A DNA stretch of 64,000 nt, taken from Marinobacter gudaonensis (lineage in GTDB: Bacteria; Pseudomonadota; Gammaproteobacteria; Pseudomonadales; Oleiphilaceae). The notes under the pieces are model-generated. The model was not told where the DNA came from and did not search any database. It was given only the letters and a program-made list of their open reading frames with translations. Where the stretch lies: positions 1 through 64,000 of the forward strand of contig NZ_FOYV01000002.1 of assembly GCF_900115175.1 (NCBI RefSeq), in the 5' to 3' direction. Shown in pieces: positions 48,152-56,172 of this stretch. The position numbers were made by a program, and so were the translations under genes. Numbering within the stretch: the first letter of the stretch is position 1; every line of letters begins with the position of its first letter.

Positions 48152-48173
48152 CTTTACGTAAAGGTAAACTTTA
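48152..48173 (-). promoter_or_regulatory. LiuR/MerR-like operator upstream of the acyl-CoA synthetase
   Basis: TTTACGTAAAGGTAAA lies here within ACTTTACGTAAAGGTAAACTTT. TACGTAAAGGT matches TACGTAAACGT in the livG palindrome at 10 of 11 bases. The TTTAC..GTAAA form is like LiuR sites that control branched-chain and fatty-acid catabolic genes. Confidence 0.58.
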
Positions 48174-48251
48174 GACCAAAACGGAAGTAATCAGCGGCGT
48201 TTTATGAGGCAGGGAAACCGGCGCGACCGGTCGGCGGCGCCGGGGAAGATT

Positions 48252-49313
48252 TCAGGATTTCGGCGTGATTTTGCTGGTGTGCCGGCTCGACAGGATGTGG
48301 TGCAGTGAACCGCATTCCACCATGGGATCGTCACAGTTCACCACGATATCGGAGCGGGCGATGACATAGCTCTTACCGGTGATACTGTTCTTGATCACTT
48401 CGTACTCGCCTTCCTGCTCCACCGAGGTGAACTCCCCGATAAAACCGGTTTCCCTCAGGGAGATGGTTTCGAGCTTGTCTCCGGGGCGAATACTGCCCTC
48501 ATAGTTCATCAGCGCCAGGCGGGCAGAGGTGCCGGTGCCGGTGGTGCTGCGGCAAATGACACCAGGGTGGACATAGGTAGCCGACCGGGAACGGTAGTAA
48601 CCCTCCGCCACATGCTCGACAGGCCCCATGAAGTGCAGGAACGGCAGCGGACCGACATCGCCGAGGGTGTAATGGGAGAAACCGCCTTCCGCCTGGATGG
48701 CCTCGACAATGGCGTGGGCCGCCTCCGCCAGCTTGCGCTCCTCGTCCAGGGTAAGATCAAACCCGAGGCTGGCCGCATCTACCAGCGCATAGAAGCCACC
48801 GCTGTAGGCAACGCTGTAGGTAATCTCGCCCAGCGAGGGCACGTCGATGGTGGCTTTGTAGGTGTGGATATAGCTCGGCAAGCCCTCGCAGGTAATCGCC
48901 TCAACCACGCCGTCGTTTACGGTCGCCTCGATCTGCACCAGGCCAGCGGGAGATTCCAGCAGAAAGTTCTGCTTGCCTTCCTGTTTCTCAACGATACCCA
49001 GCTCAAGCACGGCCGTTGCAGTGCAGATGGTATTGGAGCCCGAGTAGATCGGATACCCCATGACTTCCATGATGATGTAGCCGGCGGCCGCACGGGGATC
49101 GGTGGGTGGCACCAAGAGATCCACAGACATCTCCGGCACTCCGTAGGGCTCTTCCAGCAGCAGCCGGCGCAGGCCATCGGCATCGTCGCGCAGGTACTCC
49201 ATCTGCGCGCGCACAGTGTCGCCGGGCAGCAGATCAATGCCGCCGGTGACAATCCGGCTGACGTCACCGCCGGCGTGGGTGTCCATCAGTTGAATGGTCA
49301 GTTCCGGTTTCAT
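48252..49313 (-). CDS. Proline racemase-family protein with Ser/Thr active-site pair
   Basis: A 353-aa member of the proline racemase/hydroxyproline epimerase superfamily. In racemases the two catalytic residues are cysteines in MCGHG and DRSPCGTG motifs. Here the first motif reads SGSN with Ser91 and the second RSTTGTG with Thr258, so neither cysteine is present. Thr at the second site is known in trans-3-hydroxyproline dehydratases; Ser at the first has been reported in some homologues. A racemase function is therefore unlikely and a dehydratase or other activity more plausible. The start at 49313 overlaps the upstream oxidoreductase gene. Confidence 0.82.
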   Translation of the reverse strand: MKPELTIQLMDTHAGGDVSRIVTGGIDLLPGDTVRAQMEYLRDDADGLRRLLLEEPYGVPEMSVDLLVPPTDPRAAAGYIIMEVMGYPIYSGSNTICTATAVLELGIVEKQEGKQNFLLESPAGLVQIEATVNDGVVEAITCEGLPSYIHTYKATIDVPSLGEITYSVAYSGGFYALVDAASLGFDLTLDEERKLAEAAHAIVEAIQAEGGFSHYTLGDVGPLPFLHFMGPVEHVAEGYYRSRSATYVHPGVICRSTTGTGTSARLALMNYEGSIRPGDKLETISLRETGFIGEFTSVEQEGEYEVIKNSITGKSYVIARSDIVVNCDDPMVECGSLHHILSSRHTSKITPKS

Positions 49314-50455
49314 CGGGCATTCTCCAGAGACCAGGGCTGGCCGTGTTCTTCCCACTGGGCGTCGGGAACAATCACGATCTTGCCGAGATAGTTGCTGCCC
49401 CGGTCGACAAAGTACTCTTCCGCCCGGTGCAGGTCGGAGAGCCGGAAGGCCCCGTGCAGAACCGGCTTCAACTGACCGCCACGGATCCAGGCCATCAGTT
49501 GTTCGGCCTCCTCCCGGGTGCCATGGGAAACACCGAAGATCTGCACCTGGTAGAGGTAGATCCGGGTCCAGAGGATCTCGCTGATGTTGCCACCACTGGC
49601 GCCGGCAATGCTCAGGCGCGGGTAGGTATTGCGGGCGTTCATATCGAAGATCATGGTGTCGATGAAGACGTCGGTCATCTCACCGCCCACCAGATCCATC
49701 ACCGCGTCGATGGGCTTGCCGCCGGTTTCCGCCTTCACCCGCTCAACGAAACTGCCCATATCGGAACGGTCCAGCACCGCCTCGGCACCCAGCTTCAGCA
49801 GTGGCTCGGCTTTATCCTGCTTGCTCAGTGCATAGGGAACGGCGCCCATGATGCGGCAGAGCTGAATGAGGGCGGTGCCCACGCCACCGCTGGCACCGGT
49901 GACCAGCACACGCTCTCCTGCCTTGACGCCGGCAGAGGTCAGCATGTGCATGGCGGTCTGGTAGGAACACATACCCATGGCCGCTACCTGGGCATCGGCC
50001 AACTCCGGGTTGGGAATGTGGTGAAACTGATCCGAGGGCAACACCACGTATTCCGCGTAGCCACCGTCAGCGCCGTGGCCGTAGTAATCTGGCGTGAGGT
50101 TGATGTCGCGACGATCGTTGGCGTATATGTTGAAGTCCAGCAGGCCACGCTCGCCAATACGGGATTCGCTCACACCCTCGCCAACCGCAACAATACGACC
50201 GGCGATATCGGCGCCCTGTATGCGCGGGAAAACCAGCGTGGGCTTTCCACCCATCTGGAACGAGGTCATCTCGCCCTTTTTGGTGGGATACAGCCCCTCC
50301 CGCGCCTTGCGATCAGTATTGTTCTTCGCCGTCGCGGTTACCTGAACCAGCACCTCACCAGGCCCCGGGCCGGGCACCGGCACGTCCTGGTATTCGAGCT
50401 TGTCGATACCACCGTGACCGGTCAGAACCATGGCTTTCATGGTAGTGGGATACAT
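49310..50455 (-). CDS. Zinc-independent medium-chain reductase (quinone oxidoreductase-like)
   Basis: A 381-aa MDR-superfamily reductase. The GroES-like N-terminal domain has RIQGADIAGRIVAVGEG; the Rossmann motif is VLVTGASGGVGTALIQL. Zinc ligands of alcohol dehydrogenases are absent. It overlaps the proline racemase-like gene by four bases and is the first gene of this pair, so the two probably act on related substrates. Confidence 0.85.
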   Translation of the reverse strand: MYPTTMKAMVLTGHGGIDKLEYQDVPVPGPGPGEVLVQVTATAKNNTDRKAREGLYPTKKGEMTSFQMGGKPTLVFPRIQGADIAGRIVAVGEGVSESRIGERGLLDFNIYANDRRDINLTPDYYGHGADGGYAEYVVLPSDQFHHIPNPELADAQVAAMGMCSYQTAMHMLTSAGVKAGERVLVTGASGGVGTALIQLCRIMGAVPYALSKQDKAEPLLKLGAEAVLDRSDMGSFVERVKAETGGKPIDAVMDLVGGEMTDVFIDTMIFDMNARNTYPRLSIAGASGGNISEILWTRIYLYQVQIFGVSHGTREEAEQLMAWIRGGQLKPVLHGAFRLSDLHRAEEYFVDRGSNYLGKIVIVPDAQWEEHGQPWSLENAR

Positions 50456-50585
50456 GGGCTGATAGTCCTCCCTGCGTCCTGAAGTGTGGGTATTCAGAGA
50501 GGATAGGTGAGTTTCAGGAAGGTGTCAGTGCGTGTTACGGGTATCCATTACCCAACAGGCGAAGCCCTGCAGGTTTTCGCTGCCG

Positions 50586-51689
50586 CTATCGCGCGATGAC
50601 CTTGTACACCGGCCGTAGTTTCGGGATCTGTTTAAGCACCACCTGGATCACGGTCATCAGGGGAACGGCCAGAAGCACCCCTACCGGCCCCCACAGCCAA
50701 CCCCAGAAGAAGATCGACACAAAGATGATCACCGGATTGATGGCCATGCGGAAACCGTGAATCCACGGCTCAATGAAGAACCCCACCAGAGTGGTCAGCC
50801 CGAGAAACCCCAGCGGGGCGATGGCCATCATCCAGAGTTCGTCCAGGCTGATGGCCGAAATGGTCGCCAGCATGGAAATGGAAATAATCACCCCGAGGTA
50901 GGGAATGAACCGGGCAAGCCCGGCAACCAGCCCCCAGACTGCCGGATCCGGCAGCCCCACCGCCCAGCAGATCAGACCGGTGATGGTCCCAACGGACAGG
51001 TTACTCAAACCGAGCACGCCCAGGTACTGGGCAATCTGATGTTGGGAATCGTGCGTGATACGCAGCACCGTCTTGCGCTGGTCGATAGGCAGTTGGCGCA
51101 CAAAGTTCTTGATCAGCCGATCGCCGCTCACCAGCAGGAAATAGGTCAATGCCAACGCCAATGCCAGCCCCGCAACCCCGTTCTGGACCTTGTTCATCAA
51201 CTGGCTGCGCCAGGAATCCGTCTTCAGAACCACCGCGGTGGGCTGCGGCCGTTCCGAATCGGACAGTTCCTCAACCGATTTCTCTACCTGCTCGGCAGAC
51301 TCCGTTACCCGGGCGATCTGGCGGCTGATCTCACTCTCGCCAACCAACAGACGCGAAATACCCTGCGGCACCTCCTCCGCCCACTTGAGCGCCGGCGTCG
51401 CGACCGCCACCGTGATACCCACGATACCGGCCAGCACCAGCAACACGAACACCAGCGAACTCACCATCCTGGGCACCCGCCATTTCACGTAGGCCTTTTT
51501 GACCAGCGGCGACAGCAACAGGCTGGTCAGAACCGCCAGCAAAATGGGCAGGACAATCTGGTGAGCCACATACAGGGTGTAGAGGATGCCAAGCCCGAAC
51601 AGGCCGTAGATGGGCGTGGCGAGATCTGAGGAAATCAGTGGGCGTTTGTTTTTATCCGCCGGTTCGTTATCTGTAGCTCGCCCGTCCAT
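50586..51689 (-). CDS. AI-2E family transporter
   Basis: A 367-aa membrane protein of the AI-2E (PerM/TqsA-like) family with about eight helices. Typical segments are VGTITGLICWAVGLPDPAVWGLVAGLARFIPYLG and a C-terminal FFWGWLWGPVGVLLAVPLM. A soluble region of about residues 110-165 separates the first and second halves. The substrate in this organism is unknown. Confidence 0.87.
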   Translation of the reverse strand: MDGRATDNEPADKNKRPLISSDLATPIYGLFGLGILYTLYVAHQIVLPILLAVLTSLLLSPLVKKAYVKWRVPRMVSSLVFVLLVLAGIVGITVAVATPALKWAEEVPQGISRLLVGESEISRQIARVTESAEQVEKSVEELSDSERPQPTAVVLKTDSWRSQLMNKVQNGVAGLALALALTYFLLVSGDRLIKNFVRQLPIDQRKTVLRITHDSQHQIAQYLGVLGLSNLSVGTITGLICWAVGLPDPAVWGLVAGLARFIPYLGVIISISMLATISAISLDELWMMAIAPLGFLGLTTLVGFFIEPWIHGFRMAINPVIIFVSIFFWGWLWGPVGVLLAVPLMTVIQVVLKQIPKLRPVYKVIAR

Positions 51690-51845
51690 GATGAACCCTG
51701 AATACCGTGAAAATAAACTGACCCGGAAGAATCCGGGCCAGCATTTTTAGCGATCAGTCTACCCTCACCAATGCACGGGTGCACCCGTGAGAGGGTTACG
51801 GGGGGTTCACTAGAAACAAAAGCCACAGTATCGAAAATCAAACGT

Positions 51846-52166
51846 TTAGCCTGTAAACCAATCCCTTTGCAGACGACCGTCCTTCAATCTGTACATTGAA
51901 AGGCCATAACGCAGATCGAGCCCCCGGGCATCCTTCACAAAGCCAGTATCCCTGCCCAGCGAGTGAAGAAACGCGTCGATCAGCATTGCAGCACAGTCAA
52001 TGAACCACCAGATACCCAGCCCCCCGAATGTTAAAGCTTTTCCAACGCCCGATTTCCACTTACCAAGGTAAAACCGATCCGCGCCGAAAAGCCCAAGGAA
52101 ACCTGCAAGAAAAAGTGCCAGCAAGCGGTTCTTTTGCGCGGATGCTTTCAACTCCATGTCATTCAT
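51846..52166 (-). CDS. TM2-domain protein, 106 aa
   Basis: A 106-aa protein with a TM2 domain: two hydrophobic segments (about residues 12-30 and 42-65) around GADRFYLGKWKSGVGKALTFGGLGIWWFID. The start has a strong AGGAGGAA site. It lies downstream of the FGE-fold lipoprotein with a gap of about 107 bases, so operon membership is uncertain. TM2 proteins have no settled function. Confidence 0.83.
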   Translation of the reverse strand: MNDMELKASAQKNRLLALFLAGFLGLFGADRFYLGKWKSGVGKALTFGGLGIWWFIDCAAMLIDAFLHSLGRDTGFVKDARGLDLRYGLSMYRLKDGRLQRDWFTG

Positions 52167-52273
52167 AATTTTCCTCCTTGAATCATGATAAAAGGCAGAG
52201 ACGGTTAGTTGGCTGCCGGTCAATTTGCCCCAACTGGGCTCTTCGATTTTATCGAGGACTATCTGACCTCACT

Positions 52274-53230
52274 TTAGTTTATCGGCTCAGGATGATTGAC
52301 GACGCAGCGGAAGCCGTTGCCGCCACTGGAAACAGGCATGCCGGATCGCGCAAATACTGTAGCGTTGCCACCCACGTGGTCTCCATGGCCAGCCCAATCT
52401 CTTACAGTTTTCTCCGGACTATCTGGATCCATGGGCTTTTGGGGACCTTTCGGATTGTTGCGTGGCGCATGCTGGTAGTAGTCTTTCTGAAACCAGTCTT
52501 GAGTCCATTCCGCAACGTTTCCAGACATGTCATGAAGTCCTATCGGGTTGGAGGGGTAACTACCAACCGGTCTCCGCTCCATGACTAGAGAAGAATGGCT
52601 TAGCATGTTGCCGGAAGGAGGGATACTTGGATCGATATACTGCCTGGGCCTCTGCAAATATGTATCGTTATCTTCAGTACCAGTATTTGTGGCGAAGGGA
52701 ACATTTCTACCCCGGCTTCGAGCAGCGAATTCCCATTGAGCTTCCGTTGGCAACGCAAAGGGTAACCCGGTTTGATCAGCTAACCAGGCACAATAGCCTT
52801 CTGCTTCATGGTAGTTTGGCGTTCTGGCAGGTTTCAGATGAAAATACGGAGACAAGGGATCTTCACTTGGTTCAGCAATAAATTTCTCGTCATACACTGA
52901 ACCCTCATACAGGGAAATGTGTCCAACTTTCTCGTAGTAGGCGTGCATTTCTCCCCAAGTTGTCTCGTATTTGGATATGGAGTAGCTATCGACGCTGACC
53001 TCGACTGCCGGTCGAGCGTGCTCAGTTAAAACGACATATGGTGAACCATTCGGGTGTCCCACATCACCCAACTTGAAAGTACCTCCCTCGACAAAGACCA
53101 GGTTATCAATCGCTCTCTGCTTGATTCGCGCAACCGGATCGGCCGAGCCATTACCAAATCTCTCACAAGCCGCTAATGAGGTTGCAAGCACCAGCACCAA
53201 CCCTAGTTGCACACCATTATTCGGAAACAT
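52274..53230 (-). CDS. FGE/SUMF1-fold lipoprotein next to the T6SS effector
   Basis: A 318-aa exported lipoprotein with lipobox LAAC (Cys22), then a formylglycine-generating-enzyme-like sulfatase domain (about residues 43-312: FVEGGTFKLGD, LPTEAQWEFAAR, LHDMSGNVAEW, GGNGFRCV). The catalytic cysteine pair of true FGE is missing. It begins 12 bases after the LysM effector gene, so it belongs to that operon. A lipid-anchored periplasmic protein directly behind an effector is the expected place for an immunity or accessory protein. AT-richer than the flanking chromosome. Confidence 0.8.
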   Translation of the reverse strand: MFPNNGVQLGLVLVLATSLAACERFGNGSADPVARIKQRAIDNLVFVEGGTFKLGDVGHPNGSPYVVLTEHARPAVEVSVDSYSISKYETTWGEMHAYYEKVGHISLYEGSVYDEKFIAEPSEDPLSPYFHLKPARTPNYHEAEGYCAWLADQTGLPFALPTEAQWEFAARSRGRNVPFATNTGTEDNDTYLQRPRQYIDPSIPPSGNMLSHSSLVMERRPVGSYPSNPIGLHDMSGNVAEWTQDWFQKDYYQHAPRNNPKGPQKPMDPDSPEKTVRDWAGHGDHVGGNATVFARSGMPVSSGGNGFRCVVNHPEPIN

Positions 53231-53242
53231 ATGTGGTTTTCC

Positions 53243-55366
53243 CTAGCCAATCCGACAAATACGGCAGACGTCGAAAGGATCCAGTTTCACGGGCCTTCCC
53301 GCTATTGCTGTTTGACCTTGAAGCCCGAGCATGAACATGCGCTGATCCGCTTTATTTTTTCCGATAAACTCAAAAAGGCGTTCAACGTTAGAGTCAAACT
53401 CCTCTTGCCTCGCAAAACCTTCCGGGTTCATTCGCGTCACGGTTTCCTCAAAATCGCGCCACCCCTGGAAGGTTTCCATTATCTGCTTAACAGCCGTAAT
53501 TTTGATGTCATCGTCACCAAACAGATCGGGTGTCAGCCACCAGTCATAAAGAATATTGTCCAGAACCGTGCCTTTGACCTCAGGTGGGGAATGCAAAAAA
53601 ACGGAACTCTCTTTCAATTGCAGATCAGTGAGTACGTTTTGCGCGATCTCAGTGCTTTGCTTTTCTCGGTAACGATTGACAAAAACTTCCTCGACGTATG
53701 TAGCCAGCTCCTTTGCGATAGGACCAGCAAACTCGTTAGCAGCTTCAAATGCCGATAAGCCTCTCGCCAAAGCATAAAGCCCCATCCGTTTATACCACTC
53801 GAAAGCGTCGGTACGTTGATCGAAGAGATCCAAATATCTGAAATCCACATCCAATAGTGCGTTGTAGACGAAATGGAGCATCCGCATGACTTTCTGAGTT
53901 TCGACTTCCAATAGGAAGCTCCCGGATGGTCCCACGCCCAGCACAAGCCCGGCATGTACGTTTAAATAAAATTTGCCAGTCGTCGGGCTGAATAACAGCC
54001 TGAGTTCGGCTTCGGCCCCAACCCCCAACGCCGCCTCGACCTTCTTACCTACACGACAGAGCCTTTCCCACTCACGCTTCTCAGTCAGCACGTCTTTCCA
54101 GCGCAACTCACCTGCCACCTCACAGCCGCCACGAATGCCTGCAAATACTCCCGCCTCGCCCCCTGCTCTCTGTCCACTCTTACTTTTCCTCGACGCAATT
54201 CCCTTGAGAGTGGGGAGGCCATCCTTCGTGGACACGTGAACATTTCCCGCGATAAGAGCAGAAGCACCCGCAAAGCCTGAGAGCACGGCATTAATCGCAG
54301 CCTGAAAATGCCCCAGCGATGCAATTTTTCGCTCCCCATTCCATCCTCCAACACGGTATGGAATACGTATTTCCGAACGGTTGTTAACCGGGAACGCCTG
54401 TTCGATGCCCACCTTGCCTTGAGCCAGCGCGTATTGGGCCTCAGCTTTTGCCTGGAAATGCACCATCCCCTTTCGTGGATCGAATTCACCAGACGCTGTC
54501 GCACCGGCTGCGAAGCGCATTAACTGTGCTTCTGCGGAGGCATCAAAACCGGTCTCATCCACGGCTTTCTGGCGGGCTTCGGCGTCCCCCCAGATGGACC
54601 AGGATGCCTCATCGTAGAGTTTGTTCAACGTCGTCATCAGCGCGCCATTCTTATCCGGCTCCCAGAGCGTTGTATTGAACTTGATGTTCAATTCGCTTCG
54701 GATAGCGTCTCTCAGCCTCCCCGGATCAACGCCGGTGTCGGTTAACCAACCCTTGCTGCGATCCCTATCTCGCGATGCCATCGAATAACGGCGACGGGAA
54801 TTCGCGATCTTGTCAGAGCGCACAAAGGTGACGTGTTTGTCGCCAGCCAATCTTTTGATTTCGGTGATGGGCGGCAGGGTCTGCATGTCATTGGTCAACA
54901 CGGAACGTGCCTCAAGCTCCGTCAGCAGTCGTTCCTTTTCTTGCTGCACCTCAGTCAGCAGCTTCCCTTCACCTTCGGTTGCGGCCAGTTCCGAGTCGGT
55001 TTCCCCATCATCAAGGCCTTCCAGCTTTTTGTAGAAGTCGTTGATAGGCCTGCAAACGAATTCTTCTTCCTCCAGCCATTCGGAGAGCTCGTCCTCGGTG
55101 AGGAGAATCAGTTCGTCGGAACCGGTTACGTGGACCACCTCCACAATTTCCTCGGCACAGGAGGGTGCCTGCACAACCTCGCCGGCTTCACAGCTGGAGA
55201 ACCCGGAATCGTTGGCCGCCGGCAGTTTCAGCAACTGTCCCGGGAAGATGCGATCCGGGTTTTCGATGCCGGGATTCAGCCTTAGCAGGCTGGTCAGCGT
55301 GGTTTGGTGGCGCTGAGCGATTGCGCTCAAGGTGTCGCCGGAGCGAACCGTGTATTCAGACGTCAT
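53243..55366 (-). CDS. LysM-headed putative type VI secretion effector, 707 aa
   Basis: A large protein whose only recognisable domain is an N-terminal LysM (residues 5-49). An acidic, helical region with a coiled-coil look follows (about 70-160). The middle (about 275-485) is rich in Ala and Gly with amphipathic and hydrophobic stretches, notably 349-375 and 444-485. The C-terminal part (490-707) is helical and ends in DVCRICRIG. No signal peptide. It follows the DUF4123 adaptor with a one-base overlap and a strong AAGGAGG site, and is followed by the FGE-fold lipoprotein, so a VgrG-delivered effector is the best reading. Membrane attack is suggested only by the hydrophobic stretches. The 3' half is AT-richer. 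Confidence 0.72.
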   Translation of the reverse strand: MTSEYTVRSGDTLSAIAQRHQTTLTSLLRLNPGIENPDRIFPGQLLKLPAANDSGFSSCEAGEVVQAPSCAEEIVEVVHVTGSDELILLTEDELSEWLEEEEFVCRPINDFYKKLEGLDDGETDSELAATEGEGKLLTEVQQEKERLLTELEARSVLTNDMQTLPPITEIKRLAGDKHVTFVRSDKIANSRRRYSMASRDRDRSKGWLTDTGVDPGRLRDAIRSELNIKFNTTLWEPDKNGALMTTLNKLYDEASWSIWGDAEARQKAVDETGFDASAEAQLMRFAAGATASGEFDPRKGMVHFQAKAEAQYALAQGKVGIEQAFPVNNRSEIRIPYRVGGWNGERKIASLGHFQAAINAVLSGFAGASALIAGNVHVSTKDGLPTLKGIASRKSKSGQRAGGEAGVFAGIRGGCEVAGELRWKDVLTEKREWERLCRVGKKVEAALGVGAEAELRLLFSPTTGKFYLNVHAGLVLGVGPSGSFLLEVETQKVMRMLHFVYNALLDVDFRYLDLFDQRTDAFEWYKRMGLYALARGLSAFEAANEFAGPIAKELATYVEEVFVNRYREKQSTEIAQNVLTDLQLKESSVFLHSPPEVKGTVLDNILYDWWLTPDLFGDDDIKITAVKQIMETFQGWRDFEETVTRMNPEGFARQEEFDSNVERLFEFIGKNKADQRMFMLGLQGQTAIAGRPVKLDPFDVCRICRIG

Positions 55367-56172
55367 CAGGCACCTCCTTGTGCCAACCCGTAGGCCAGAT
55401 GTTGATCCAGTTCAGCCAGGCGCGCGGCGACCCTTAGATTCGGATTCGAGAGAATTGCCCGGCATTCGGGCAGCCGAATCCTTTCGGCGTGAAACACCGC
55501 CAGCTCCGCATACCGGCTGACATCCTTTTCCGAGCGAAAGCCCAGCTCGTTTGCTTCCTGCAACAGTCTGGCCAGCCGAGGTCGATCATTGATAGAGAGG
55601 AAGCGCCCAAGTCTACCCAGAAACTCCTCCCGGGCGTCTTCCGCCAACGCTTCCAGGTGCCTGTCAGTGAGCGCAAACCAGCCTTCATCCGAGGCAGTCA
55701 TTGCCGGCTGCGGAGTCCCCGTCCGGAAAGAATGCCAGTTTCCCTCTGGCTGAAACGCCAACCACTCACGGACCGGCCCACTGAAGCGCTCCCGCTCCTG
55801 ATCATTGAGCGCTAACATGAGGCGGCGAAGCTGCCTTGGAGAGTAAAAGCGAAGATAGGAGTAGCCTCCGTCTGGCAACGCCACGCTCAGCAGGCTTCGC
55901 AGGTGCCCGGCAATAACCGGAAGCTCTTCCTCTGCGAGCACAACGATGGCCTTGTGCTGCCAATCGTCCTGTTTCTGCCAGAGACGACTCGTTGCCGAGG
56001 GCTTCACCAGACAGGGACTGACCTTCAACGCCGTCTCATGACAGGTACCCAGAAACAGGTAGTCAATCTCAGGCTGGTCGTCGTTCTCGTAAACAAATCG
56101 GGGCGCATCAAATGCCGCACCGTCCAGCAGGAGGAAGGCCCGGGACCGCAGATCAATGCCCAGTTCCGTCAT
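55366..56172 (-). CDS. DUF4123 type VI secretion adaptor
   Basis: A 268-aa protein of the DUF4123 (Tap/TEC) family that loads a specific effector onto its VgrG. The family core is the N-terminal LLDGAAFDAPRFVY segment and the central region ending DGGYSYLRFYSPRQLRRLM. It overlaps vgrG by four bases upstream and the effector by one base downstream, giving the standard vgrG-adaptor-effector order. Confidence 0.85.
   Translation of the reverse strand: MTELGIDLRSRAFLLLDGAAFDAPRFVYENDDQPEIDYLFLGTCHETALKVSPCLVKPSATSRLWQKQDDWQHKAIVVLAEEELPVIAGHLRSLLSVALPDGGYSYLRFYSPRQLRRLMLALNDQERERFSGPVREWLAFQPEGNWHSFRTGTPQPAMTASDEGWFALTDRHLEALAEDAREEFLGRLGRFLSINDRPRLARLLQEANELGFRSEKDVSRYAELAVFHAERIRLPECRAILSNPNLRVAARLAELDQHLAYGLAQGGA

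Noticed and set aside
53207-53758. 183-codon plus-strand open frame in the T6SS island
   Set aside because: Antisense to the effector gene and without domain or ribosome binding site support.
53243-55366. LysM protein as a cell-wall hydrolase
   Set aside because: There is no signal peptide and no hydrolase domain; its place behind a DUF4123 adaptor fits an effector better.
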